A DNA stretch of 12,073 nt, taken from the NCBI GenBank assembly GCA_023430065.1, contig JAEZCG010000122.1, positions 1 to 12,073 on the forward strand. The letters run 5' to 3'. A model generated the notes under the pieces. It searched no databases. It had not been told where the DNA came from and worked only from the letters and a program-made list of their open reading frames with translations. Source of the stretch: Pseudomonadota bacterium (lineage in GTDB: Bacteria; Pseudomonadota; Gammaproteobacteria; Burkholderiales; SHXO01). Shown here piece after piece: positions 1-6,393 of this stretch; the stretch's first letter is position 1, and the number at the start of each line of letters is the position of its first letter. A program made the translations under genes and the position numbers.

Positions 1-54
1 TTCGAGGGCGGAAAAGTGATACGCAAGGACTCCTACTGGAAGATCGTCGAATGA
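1..54 (+). CDS. NTF2/SnoaL-like protein, C-terminal fragment
   Basis: Only the last 17 codons are inside the window; frame 1 is open from the first base to a TGA at 52-54. The tail reads FEGGKVIRKDSYWKIVE. An acidic or glycine-containing turn followed by a G-K-V-x-R-K-D-x-Y-W strand is the usual final beta-strand of nuclear transport factor 2 (SnoaL-like) family proteins, small cone-shaped alpha+beta domains used as isomerases, hydrolases or binding proteins. Two further proteins of this fold lie at 4664 and 5514. The fragment is too short to name a substrate or subfamily. A coincidental open frame is possible but unlikely given how family-like the residues are. Confidence 0.5.
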   Translation, partial: FEGGKVIRKDSYWKIVE

Positions 55-196
55 GGTCGCATGTTTTCGTGCGGGATCGCTCTCCCCCCGAGCCGGCGCC
101 TCCGCACGCCTTCCACAAGGCGCATGCTGCCAAGTGGATGACCCGCAGGCCGTAGCACTTACGGCAGCCGATCGCTTCCGCCAACGAGAACCTGGA

Positions 197-1105
197 ATGA
201 GCACGCCACGCAGACCGCGGGTGGGACTTGCACTCGGCAGCGGTTCGGCCCGCGGCTGGGCGCACATAGGGGTCATCCGCGCGCTCGAGCAGGCGGGTAT
301 TCGGCCGGATCTGGTGTGCGGCACCTCGATCGGTGCTCTGATCGGTGCCGCCTATGCGGCTGGAGAGCTGGACCGCTTCGAGCAATGGATACTGGGATTG
401 GGAATCCGGGACGTCATCGGATTCCTGGACGTAAGCCTGAGCAGCGGACTGCTCAAGGGCGAGCGGCTGGCAAACTTCTTCCGGCACACTTTCACGGACC
501 GCCCGCTCGAGGAGCTGGCGCTGCCCTTCGGCACCGTTGCAACTTCACTGGAGACGGGCGCGGAGGTCTGGCTGCGTCATGGGTCGGTGTTCGATGCGGT
601 ACGTGCCTCGATCGCCCTTCCCGGATTATTCGCGCCGGTGCTCCACGAGGGATCGGTGCTCGTGGATGGGGGGCTCGTCAACCCCGTGCCGGTGTCGCTT
701 GCGCGTGCGATGGGAGCCGATCTGGTGATTGCAGTCGACCTGGGCTCTGATATTCTGGGCCGCCACCTTCACGCGGTTCCTCAACGTAGGGCGTCGAACG
801 GCGAGGTCGGCGACTGGATACGCAAGCTCCAAGACAATCTGGCAACGCTCATCCCTGGGCATTCGAACGATGAGCAAAAGTTGCCGTCCATGCTCGAAGT
901 GTTGGCGTCCAGCATCAATATCATGCAGGTACGCATTACGCGCAGCCGCATGGCGGGCGAGCCTCCGGACCTGATCGTCGCGCCGCGGCTAGCTCACCTT
1001 GGCCTGCTCGACTTTCACCGATCGAAGGAGGCAATCGAAGAGGGCAAGTGCGCACTGGAACGCGTTGCGCATAATCTTCCGGCCTTCAACGATAGGGCGT
1101 CATGA
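197..1105 (+). CDS. Patatin-like phospholipase family protein (RssA-type)
   Basis: The predicted 302-residue protein is a patatin-fold serine hydrolase with a Ser-Asp dyad, expected to cleave acyl esters of lipids. The glycine-rich oxyanion-hole segment G-S-G-S-A-R-G lies at residues 14-20. The nucleophile elbow G-T-S-I-G has Ser44 as nucleophile. The D-G-G motif with catalytic Asp157 is followed by L-V-N-P-V-P-V, as in the short cytoplasmic bacterial RssA/YlbK-like proteins. No signal peptide is visible. An in-frame ATG at 134 would add 21 residues, but family homology begins just after the ATG at 197, so I chose the latter; neither has a strong ribosome binding site. The C-terminal third (from about residue 210) is less conserved and may form a lid or partner surface. 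The natural substrate cannot be read from the sequence. Confidence 0.9.
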   Translation: MSTPRRPRVGLALGSGSARGWAHIGVIRALEQAGIRPDLVCGTSIGALIGAAYAAGELDRFEQWILGLGIRDVIGFLDVSLSSGLLKGERLANFFRHTFTDRPLEELALPFGTVATSLETGAEVWLRHGSVFDAVRASIALPGLFAPVLHEGSVLVDGGLVNPVPVSLARAMGADLVIAVDLGSDILGRHLHAVPQRRASNGEVGDWIRKLQDNLATLIPGHSNDEQKLPSMLEVLASSINIMQVRITRSRMAGEPPDLIVAPRLAHLGLLDFHRSKEAIEEGKCALERVAHNLPAFNDRAS

Positions 1106-1376
1106 GTTCGATCGTGCCGACCGGTGTGTTGGAGTAGCGGTCCGATGACCGGCTTCGCTGAACCGGTGGTTCGAAAAGGACTTCGTGTACACCCGAGGTA
1201 GGAATGCGGGCAGACGCCTGGACCGGTGCGCCGACGTACGTCGCGCATCGCGCAGCGGCGCTCGGTTCTGGGCATTCGGGTACCGTTTACAACTCATGGA
1301 CGACGGTTGGCTACTCTACTGAAGCATCCCGTCCAGCCCCTTCCGCGTCCCGCGGAACGATTACAGGAGAATCGCC

Positions 1377-1805
1377 ATGTTGCCGACCAGTGTTCCGGTG
1401 GAAGAGTTCACCACGCCAGATCCCGTTACCGCGAACGAAGAGATGTCGATCGACGATCTACGGCATCTGATGGAGAAACACGGCATCCGCCATCTCCCCG
1501 TCGTCCGGGGCAATATCGTGGTCGGTGTAATCAGCGACCGTGACGTGCGCCTCGTGTCGGGTTTGACGGTCGCGGAAAAGCTCCAAGTGCGGGCCGCCGA
1601 CATCATGGCGGCCGCCCCCTTGACCGTGAGTGCCAGCACGCCCCTGGACGAAGTCGCGTTCGCAATGTCCGATAAGAAGGTCGGGAGCGTGATCGTCAAC
1701 GATGAGGATGGGCGGTTTCTGGGCATCTTCACTGCTACCGACGCCTTGAATGCGCTGATCGAGATCATCCGTAAAGGGAGCACGCCCGCCGCGCCACCCA
1801 AGTAG
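1377..1805 (+). CDS. Two-CBS-domain protein
   Basis: This 142-residue protein consists almost entirely of a tandem pair of CBS motifs (a Bateman module), which usually bind adenine nucleotides such as AMP, ATP or SAM and report energy state to partners. The first repeat covers about residues 12-60 (TPDPVTAN, then GIRHLPVV and GVISDRD). The second covers about 75-130 (AAPLTVSAS, then VGSVIVND and FLGIFTATDAL). The G-V-I-S-D-R-D and G-I-F-T-A-T-D endings are the expected sites for contacts to the nucleotide ribose and phosphate. No catalytic or membrane domain is attached, so it probably acts on another protein. The ATG at 1377 is preceded by AGGAGA at 1366-1371, which fixes the start. The gene stands alone; its target is unknown. 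Confidence 0.9.
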   Translation: MLPTSVPVEEFTTPDPVTANEEMSIDDLRHLMEKHGIRHLPVVRGNIVVGVISDRDVRLVSGLTVAEKLQVRAADIMAAAPLTVSASTPLDEVAFAMSDKKVGSVIVNDEDGRFLGIFTATDALNALIEIIRKGSTPAAPPK

Positions 1806-2029
1806 CGGAACGCCCGTGGCATCGATGCGCGCCCTTCTCGGAGGTGCCATGCTGTGAGCGCTGCGCCCGCGATAGCCGGAACCGTATCCGGGTGCGCTGC
1901 GGCTCGGATGGAAATGCCCGCGCAACAAACCGGACGCGGGATGCTCTCGCCACCGTCGAAGGCGGGCTGGATGGCGGTTTCGTGCCAGTACACTGCTGCG
2001 CCGGGACGCTGGATTGCGGAGGAGACATC

Positions 2030-2506
2030 GTGACGGTCAAGCGTATGGACAACATCGGCATCGTGGTCGAGGATGTCGATGGCGCCATCGAGTTCTTCAC
2101 CGAGCTGGGTCTCGAGCTCGAGGGGCGTGCCACCGTCGAAGGAGACTGGGCAGATGGAGTAACCGGGTTGCAGGACATGCGCGTCGAGATCGCGATGATG
2201 CGCACGCCGGACGGTCACAGCCGGCTGGAGTTGTCCCGCTTCCTCGCGCCACCCGTGGTCGCCGATCACCGCAGCGCCCCAGTGAATGCACTGGGCTACC
2301 TGCGTATCATGTTCACCGTGGAGGATATCGACGATACCCTCGACCGACTCGGAAGACTCGGCGCAGAGCTGGTCGGCGAAGTGGCACAGTATGAAGACAT
2401 GTATCGGCTCTGCTATGTCCGCGGGCCCGAAGCGATTCTCATCGGGCTCGCGCAACAGCTCGGACAGCAGACTTCCCGAGCGAATCCAATGAACCGTGAG
2501 CGTTGA
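2030..2506 (+). CDS. VOC (glyoxalase/bleomycin-resistance) family protein
   Basis: The 158-residue protein has two beta-alpha-beta-beta-beta modules of the vicinal oxygen chelate fold: residues 5-72 (MDNIGIVVEDV through RLELSRF) and 88-145 (GYLRIMFTVEDID through ILIGLAQQL). I start it at GTG 2030 because GGAGGAG at 2018-2024 sits at ideal spacing and family homology begins there; the frame is open further upstream but looks non-coding. By alignment to metal-dependent members such as methylmalonyl-CoA epimerase, the first His is Asn8, the second His is Arg92 and the final Glu is Gly139; only Glu67 seems retained. The usual metal site is therefore probably absent, and the protein may bind a ligand rather than catalyse. 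Its stop codon overlaps the start of the next gene. Confidence 0.88.
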   Translation: MTVKRMDNIGIVVEDVDGAIEFFTELGLELEGRATVEGDWADGVTGLQDMRVEIAMMRTPDGHSRLELSRFLAPPVVADHRSAPVNALGYLRIMFTVEDIDDTLDRLGRLGAELVGEVAQYEDMYRLCYVRGPEAILIGLAQQLGQQTSRANPMNRER

Positions 2507-2934
2507 GCACTGCAGCGGTCGCGTCCAATCCCATGTTCCTGCTTCTGCTCCTCGTCACATTGCTTGTCGCACTCGCCGTCTCTCTGATCGTCGTCGGACT
2601 GTTTGCGAGACCCATCGACGCTATCCTGAGGCGCATCATCGCCGACGACATCAGTGCCGCTTGGCTGAGATACCTGAAGTTCGCCATCGTAGTGGTGGGC
2701 GTCTCGGCCGGCGTGCGAATCTACGAAATAGAGAAATACATCACGCCGGAGCGACACGACAAGGAGGCTCGGATCATCGCACTTACCTCCGAGCGCTGGA
2801 TACTCGAGCTGTACCGCACCGTCATTGAAGCGCTTCAGGGCATCGCCTGGATGCTGCTGGTCTTCTTCGTGTTCGCGCTCATCGCGTATGTGATTGTTCG
2901 CTTCTCGGAAATGAGGCGCACCGGCGCGCCTTAG
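2503..2934 (+). CDS. Small conserved-type membrane protein, function unknown
   Basis: I do not recognise this family. The 143-residue product has strong hydrophobic segments at residues 12-34 and 112-133 and a weaker one at 57-74. Between them lies a charged, probably cytosolic or periplasmic, stretch (about 75-105) rich in E, K, R and I. The frame can start at TTG 2503, whose bases overlap the TGA of the preceding VOC gene (TTGA), or at ATG 2533, which would begin directly at the first membrane helix. The TTG is favoured by the overlap, which suggests translational coupling, although no good ribosome binding site precedes either. The gene ends with basic residues (RFSEMRRTGAP), fitting a positive-inside C-terminus. 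Nothing in the neighbourhood indicates a role. Confidence 0.7.
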   Translation: MSTAAVASNPMFLLLLLVTLLVALAVSLIVVGLFARPIDAILRRIIADDISAAWLRYLKFAIVVVGVSAGVRIYEIEKYITPERHDKEARIIALTSERWILELYRTVIEALQGIAWMLLVFFVFALIAYVIVRFSEMRRTGAP

Positions 2935-3174
2935 CATGTGGTGGCACGGGTACGTCACCGCCGGCCACGCGCATCGCGGCATTCCAGCGCGCCATCGCGG
3001 CGTGGACGCATCTCATGCTCCGAATCAGAGTGTTACGGCAGGTATCGCACTCTCGAATGGAAGACGACATGGACTCGACTGAGATGAACGGGCAAGGCGA
3101 ATGCCACCCCGCCCTCGACATGCCCCCGAAAGACCCATCCGCGCGCGCTGTCGTTGCGGGCATCTTGCCGACGC
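2935..3174. other. Intergenic stretch between convergent genes
   Basis: About 240 bases lie between the stop of the membrane protein and the stop of the reverse-strand DUF2938 gene. They include a short direct repeat (CATCGCGGC near 2974 and 2993). I see no convincing terminator, RNA or gene. A 46-codon plus-strand frame beginning at ATG 3057 is open, but it runs into the DUF2938 gene antisense and lacks a ribosome binding site, so I do not call it. Confidence 0.5.
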
Positions 3175-3666
3175 CTAGCTCGAAGACAGGCGGATAACCT
3201 GAGCGACGGCGTACAAGCCAAGGCCGAAAATCGCGTGCGTGACCAGGCTCTGCAGCCGTGCTGGACCGGGACGCGGCGTGCGGCTGGCAGCAATGCCGGC
3301 GCCCATCCCCGGCTGCATCAGAAAAACGGGCGCGGCCACGGTGCCGACGCCGACCAGCAGCGCCGGGCCGATCGTCGGCTGGCGGATCCATCCGAAGCCC
3401 CAGATCGCCGGCACCAGAGCCGCAAAGCAGATGCCGATCAGGTAGTGTGCGGTCCAGCCGATCAGTCGCTCGCCGCGCACCGCCGGTGCGGCCGCGATGC
3501 GGTCGTGTCCAAGGCGTCCGCTCAACACCATGTGGGCGAGCCAGCGGCCTACCAGGCCATAGTCCGGTAACGCAACGCCCAGGAGGCGTTTGCGAGCGAT
3601 TGCCCAAAGATCCAACACCACCGTCGCCCCCGCACCGATGAGTGCAGTGCACGTCAGCATATCCAT
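3175..3666 (-). CDS. DUF2938 family membrane protein
   Basis: The 163-residue protein matches the DUF2938 pattern of small integral membrane proteins: a first helix with L-D-L-W (residues 3-23), the segment Y-G-L-V-G-R-W-L-A-H-M (36-46), a conserved loop R-I-A-A-A-P-x-V-R-G-E, then helices at about 68-90, 99-120 and 140-160 with the signature M-Q-P-G-M-G-A-G-I-A-A-S-R-T-P. The biochemical function of the family is not known to me. The start at 3666 is set by AAGGAGA just upstream on this strand; a second ATG two codons later is possible. The gene is divergent from a MerR-family regulator, and a SoxR-like operator sits between them, so it is the likely regulated target. Confidence 0.85.
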   Translation of the reverse strand: MDMLTCTALIGAGATVVLDLWAIARKRLLGVALPDYGLVGRWLAHMVLSGRLGHDRIAAAPAVRGERLIGWTAHYLIGICFAALVPAIWGFGWIRQPTIGPALLVGVGTVAAPVFLMQPGMGAGIAASRTPRPGPARLQSLVTHAIFGLGLYAVAQVIRLSSS

Positions 3667-3714
3667 GTCCGTCTCCTTCGACTTGCCTTCAAGCGGCAGA
3701 GACGGCACAGTGCC

Positions 3715-3734
3715 ACTTCAAGTCAACTTGAAGT
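3715..3734. promoter_or_regulatory. SoxR-box-like operator between divergent genes
   Basis: A perfect inverted repeat has arms ACTTCAAGT (3715-3723) and ACTTGAAGT (3726-3734) around a CA centre. The inner 14 bases differ from the core of the well-known enterobacterial SoxR box (CCTCAAGTT-AACTTGAGG) at one central base. A further TCAAG at 3734-3738 creates an overlapping second dyad. On the reverse strand TTGACT (3737 to 3732) could be the -35 of the DUF2938 promoter, with the dyad in the long spacer as is usual for MerR-family targets. The matching -10 is weak. The likely binder is the adjacent MerR-family protein. Confidence 0.75.
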
Positions 3735-3749
3735 CAAGAGGCGCCAGAA

Positions 3750-4211
3750 ATGGACATCGGAGAAGTCGCGCGGCAGTCTGGGGTTCCAGCCTCGACGCTG
3801 CGGTTCTACGAGCAAAAGGGCTTGATCGCGTCGGTCGGCCGGCGGGGCCTGCGGCGCACGTTCGATCCGCGCGTGCTCGAGCGACTCGCATTGATCGCGC
3901 TGGGTTCCGCCGTCGGCTTTTCACTCGATGAGATCGGGCGCACGTTCCTGCCCGACGGACGCCCGCAGATCGACCGGCAGAAGCTGTCCGCGAAAGCGCA
4001 GGAGCTCGACACGACGATCCGCAGATTGCGTGCGATGCGCGACGGCCTGCGGCACGCTGCCGCCTGCTCCGCGCCCAGCCACATGGAGTGCCCCACCTTC
4101 CGCCGCCTGTTGCGTGTCGCGGGGGCGCAGGCAAGAAGAAGGAAGTCCGAAGGACTGCGGCCAGACGCGCCGCGTGACCGGACGCGCGCAAGGACGGGGC
4201 GGGCCGGATAG
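3750..4211 (+). CDS. MerR-family transcriptional regulator, SoxR-like but without the Fe-S cysteine motif
   Basis: The 153-residue protein begins with a MerR winged helix: M-D-I-G-E-V-A-R-Q-S-G-V at 1-12, then S-T-L-R-F-Y-E-Q-K-G-L-I at 15-26, the wing G-R-R-G-L-R-R-T-F at 30-38, and a second helical pair with G-F-S-L-D-E-I at 56-62. The Y-E-x-K-G-L-I-x-S wording is closest to SoxR among the MerR groups I know. A long dimerisation helix covers about 75-103. SoxR itself has four clustered cysteines holding a [2Fe-2S] centre; here only Cys106 and Cys114 are present, seven residues apart, so a different effector or a disulfide switch is likely. The basic tail after residue 128 looks disordered. 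A-AGAGG at 3735-3741 serves as ribosome binding site. It probably controls the divergent DUF2938 gene and itself. Confidence 0.88.
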   Translation: MDIGEVARQSGVPASTLRFYEQKGLIASVGRRGLRRTFDPRVLERLALIALGSAVGFSLDEIGRTFLPDGRPQIDRQKLSAKAQELDTTIRRLRAMRDGLRHAAACSAPSHMECPTFRRLLRVAGAQARRRKSEGLRPDAPRDRTRARTGRAG

Positions 4212-4250
4212 GCGGATGTGATACCGCATACCCCGACTGCCCCGCCGTTG

Positions 4251-4279
4251 TTCCTCCCGCTTCCGGAGCCGGTCATAAT
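4251..4279 (+). promoter_or_regulatory. Candidate promoter of the EncFtn gene
   Basis: CATAAT at 4274-4279 matches five of six bases of a -10 element. TTCCTC at 4251-4256 is a poor -35 at 17-bp spacing. The predicted transcript would start about 25 bases before the ATG at 4312, leaving room for the AGGAG at 4301-4305. No operator is obvious. Confidence 0.3.
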
Positions 4280-4311
4280 GCAATTTCCACCATCCGAACC
4301 AGGAGATCCCA

Positions 4312-4611
4312 ATGTCGAGTGTCGGCTACCACGAACCCATCGAAGAGCTTTCGGATGAAGTGCGCGACATGCATCGCGCCATCGTCTCACTGATGGAAGA
4401 GCTGGAAGCGGTGGATTGGTACAACCAGCGAGCGGCAGCTTGCAAGGATCCGGTTCTCAAGAAAATCCTTGAACACAATCGCGACGAGGAGAAGGAACAC
4501 GCCGCCATGGTGCTCGAGTGGATCCGTCGCAAGGACGAGCGCTTCTCACACGAACTCAAGGACTATCTGTTCACCACGAAGAGCCTCAGCACCGACGCGC
4601 ACGGTCACTGA
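4312..4611 (+). CDS. Encapsulin-associated ferritin-like protein (EncFtn), orphan form
   Basis: This 99-residue protein matches the EncFtn family, two-helix ferritin-like subunits that form ring-shaped decamers with iron-oxidising centres at the dimer interface and normally sit inside encapsulin nanocompartments. The diagnostic blocks are M-H-R-A-I-V-S-L-M-E-E-L-E-A-V-D-W-Y (20-37) and H-N-R-D-E-E-K-E-H-A-A-M (55-66). By comparison with the characterised Rhodospirillum rubrum protein, Glu30, Glu60 and His63 (with Tyr37 nearby) should be the ferroxidase ligands, and Glu29 and Glu32 the entry-site residues. AGGAG at 4301-4305 fixes the start. Oddly, the protein ends about nine residues after the conserved LFT block, with no extension resembling an encapsulin cargo-loading peptide (SLxIGSL-type), and no shell gene is in the window. 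It may act free in the cytosol or load by another route. Confidence 0.88.
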   Translation: MSSVGYHEPIEELSDEVRDMHRAIVSLMEELEAVDWYNQRAAACKDPVLKKILEHNRDEEKEHAAMVLEWIRRKDERFSHELKDYLFTTKSLSTDAHGH

Positions 4612-4663
4612 ACGATGCGTGTCACGCAACGGTCCGTTGTGTCCATCGGGAGGGCAAATCGAC

Positions 4664-5026
4664 ATGAGTCGCGCAGAAGAGGGTGAGTTCGATTTTGCGG
4701 CGTTTCGACAGGCATTTGTGACCCGGGATGTTGAACGCTGGGCAGACTTCTTCGACAACGATGCCGAATGGATCGAGTACAAGCATTCGCATCCTCCTCA
4801 CTCGCCGCGTCGAATGGTCGGCAAAGCACAGATCGCCGCGTTCCTGTCTCAGGTGAAGGCCAGCAACATCAGCCTCGAGATCGAGGATGAAGTAGTCAGC
4901 CCGGCACGAGCTGCCTTCCGCGTTTGGTGCATCCTCCCCAACGGCAAACGCATCATCGAGCATGTCATCCTGAATCTCGCAAGGGACAAGATCATTCGGC
5001 AAGTAGACGTCGAAGCATGGGATTAG
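4664..5026 (+). CDS. SnoaL/NTF2-like domain protein
   Basis: The 120-residue protein fits the NTF2-like fold. N-terminal helices (FDFAAFRQAFVTRDVERWADFFDND, residues 9-33) lead to the first strand AEWIEYK, a loop with HSHPPHSPRRMVGKAQI where the substrate pocket usually opens, and three antiparallel strands ending RQVDVEAWD. Members include ketosteroid isomerase-like enzymes, polyketide cyclases and non-catalytic binding proteins; no subfamily can be assigned. Asp34-Glu35 and Asp115/Glu117 are candidates for pocket acids. I start it at ATG 4664, behind GGGAGGG at 4648-4654. A small perfect dyad (CAACGG-T-CCGTTG, 4627-4639) lies in the leader. It follows EncFtn by 52 bases and may share its transcript. 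Confidence 0.75.
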   Translation: MSRAEEGEFDFAAFRQAFVTRDVERWADFFDNDAEWIEYKHSHPPHSPRRMVGKAQIAAFLSQVKASNISLEIEDEVVSPARAAFRVWCILPNGKRIIEHVILNLARDKIIRQVDVEAWD

Positions 5027-5141
5027 CGGCGGCACTTCGATAGTTTCGGGCCGATACCCATCATCCGCTTCGTTTCCTTGGCAACAGCTCGGCACTTTGG
5101 GCTACCCTTGGGAGCACAGGTCGTCCAGATGGGAGCATGAT

Positions 5142-5486
5142 GTGATCGCAGTGATCTTCGAGGTATGGCCGACCCCCCAGCGGAGTGACGAGTACTTCGA
5201 TCTGGCAGCCCGCCTGAAGGCAGATCTCGAGCTCATAGACGGGTTCATCTCCGTCGAACGGTTCGAAAGCCTGACGACCAAGGGAAAATATCTATCGCTT
5301 TCGTTCTGGCGTGATGAAGAAGCCATTCGGGCGTGGCGCAGCCTGGATGGCCATCGCATTGCCCAGGCGAAGGGACGAGGCGGCATTTTTGCCAACTACC
5401 GGTTGCGGGTCGCAACGGTGATGCGTGACTACGGATTGACCGAACGGGGTGAAGCGCCTCGGGACAGCCGCGATGTACACGGCTGA
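5142..5486 (+). CDS. Antibiotic biosynthesis monooxygenase (ABM) domain protein
   Basis: The 114-residue protein begins MIAVIFEVWPTP and follows the ABM pattern: an amphipathic helix (RSDEYFDLAARLKADLELIDG, 14-34), a strand F-I-S-V-E-R-F-E-S (35-43), Y-L-S-L-S-F-W-R-D-E-E-A-I-R-A-W (50-65) and H71 in the second helix. ABM proteins are ferredoxin-like dimers that include cofactor-free oxygenases acting on quinols and polyketides, haem-degrading enzymes and stress proteins of unknown substrate. The start is GTG 5142 because GGGAG at 5131-5135 is well placed and homology begins there; a TTG at 5097 in the same frame would add 15 unlikely residues. The last 20 residues are polar and probably disordered. 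The substrate is unknown; the NTF2-like and flavin reductase genes nearby are compatible with an oxidative role. Confidence 0.82.
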   Translation: MIAVIFEVWPTPQRSDEYFDLAARLKADLELIDGFISVERFESLTTKGKYLSLSFWRDEEAIRAWRSLDGHRIAQAKGRGGIFANYRLRVATVMRDYGLTERGEAPRDSRDVHG

Positions 5487-5513
5487 CGCCTTCGCAACGA
5501 CCAGGAGGCAGCC

Positions 5514-5885
5514 GTGGATGTCGATGCATTGATCGATCGTTACTGCGAGGTGTGGGGCGAGGTCGACCTCGCCCGGCGGGAAGAACTGCTTGGATCGGTG
5601 TGGGCTCCAGGCGCGACCTATACAGATCCCACCGTCCATGCGGTCGGTTCACGCGAACTTCTGGCACACATCGCCAAGGTTCAGGCACGCCGACCAGGCT
5701 CGAGGGTGGTGCGCACCAGCGAGATCGATGAACATCATCACGTCGCACGATTCGCATGGCGTGCCATCGAGGCCGACGGCAACGCCCTTCCAGAAGGCAT
5801 CGATCTGGCATTCCTGTCCGCAGACCGCTCACGCATCGAGCGCATCATCGGGTTCTTCGGGCCGACGCGGCAGCGCATTGACTGA
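5514..5885 (+). CDS. SnoaL/NTF2-like domain protein
   Basis: This second complete NTF2-like protein has 123 residues. It starts at GTG 5514 behind a strong AGGAGG (5503-5508, five-base gap). Helix one (VDALIDRYCEVWGEVDLARREELLGSVWAPGA, split here at residues 3-34) leads to Y-T-D-P-T at 36-40, the common first-strand motif. V-G-S-R-E-L-L-A-H-I follows at 44-53, and a His-rich loop H-H-H-V-A-R-F-A-W-R lies at 74-83. The final strands (GIDLAFLSADRSRIERIIGFFG) match the usual sheet edge. Histidines 42 and 74-76 and Asp38 could line the cavity. It lies 27 bases after the ABM gene and is probably cotranscribed with it. Many such proteins are annotated only by fold; I cannot name a reaction. Confidence 0.78.
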   Translation: MDVDALIDRYCEVWGEVDLARREELLGSVWAPGATYTDPTVHAVGSRELLAHIAKVQARRPGSRVVRTSEIDEHHHVARFAWRAIEADGNALPEGIDLAFLSADRSRIERIIGFFGPTRQRID

Positions 5886-5967
5886 GCAGCGGCCACGCAA
5901 TCCGGGCCACCCTCGCATGCGTCTGGCAATCAGGTTAGGATTTGGAGGGCGGCTGTTCATCGATCCC

Positions 5968-6378
5968 ATGCCCTACGTCATCAAGGCGGCAGTACGTGAC
6001 CCGAACGCCTCGGTCTTCGAGTTCAGTGACCAGAAGACCATGTACGGCGGCAAGGCCATTGCCTCGGGCGACCAGGTGTTCGTCTTCGCCAGCGAGAACG
6101 AGGGCGGCGTCGGTCTCGTCGCGCAGGGTGTCGTCATGTCCTCAGTGCCAACGCCGAGGATACCTGGGCTGTCCCGGCAGACGCCGCGTGTCAGCATCAC
6201 GGTCCGACGCACTGCCTTGCCCAAGCGGCGCCTCGGGCGATCCGATCTCAAGCAGTTCGCGAACTGGGGCGATGGTCGTCCTCAGACGGAATTGAACTTC
6301 AAGTTCTATCGGCAGGCAACGAACAAGATCGCAGGGATCTCGGATGAAGCCGCGGCTTTTCTCCTCGACTATTTCTAG
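5968..6378 (+). CDS. Uncharacterised protein, possible PUA/EVE-like fold
   Basis: The predicted 136-residue protein begins MPYVIKAAVRDPN and contains E-F-S-D-Q-K-T-M-Y-G-G-K (18-29), G-D-Q-V-F-V-F-A-S-E-N-E-G-G (34-47), G-L-V-A-Q-G-V-V (49-56) and C-terminal T-E-L-N-F-K-F-Y-R-Q-A-T-N-K-I (107-121). The run of a strand with an aspartate turn, V-F-V-F-A-S and then a glycine-rich loop resembles how EVE/PUA domains build their barrel, but this is a weak impression from pattern, not an assignment. I place the start at ATG 5968, where the conserved-looking sequence begins. An in-frame ATG at 5917 would add 17 residues, and neither has a clear ribosome binding site. No membrane segment or signal is visible. 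Codon use looks like a real gene throughout. Confidence 0.65.
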   Translation: MPYVIKAAVRDPNASVFEFSDQKTMYGGKAIASGDQVFVFASENEGGVGLVAQGVVMSSVPTPRIPGLSRQTPRVSITVRRTALPKRRLGRSDLKQFANWGDGRPQTELNFKFYRQATNKIAGISDEAAAFLLDYF

Positions 6379-6393
6379 CGTCGTCAGGCAGCC

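Noticed and set aside
107..122. CGCCTT-CCAC-AAGGCG hairpin after the first gene, as a terminator.
   Set aside because: The six-pair stem has no following T-run and is weak for a terminator; it may be chance.
1232..1243. Twelve-base palindrome CGACGTACGTCG upstream of the CBS gene.
   Set aside because: It is over 130 bases from the start codon, alternating CG-rich palindromes of this size are expected by chance here, and no promoter is aligned with it.
1844..2029. N-terminal extension of the VOC protein to ATG 1844.
   Set aside because: The added 62 residues are Arg/Cys-rich and not VOC-like; GGAGGAG before GTG 2030 marks the start.
3057..3197. A 46-codon acidic plus-strand frame.
   Set aside because: It has no ribosome binding site, overlaps the DUF2938 gene antisense and resembles no protein.
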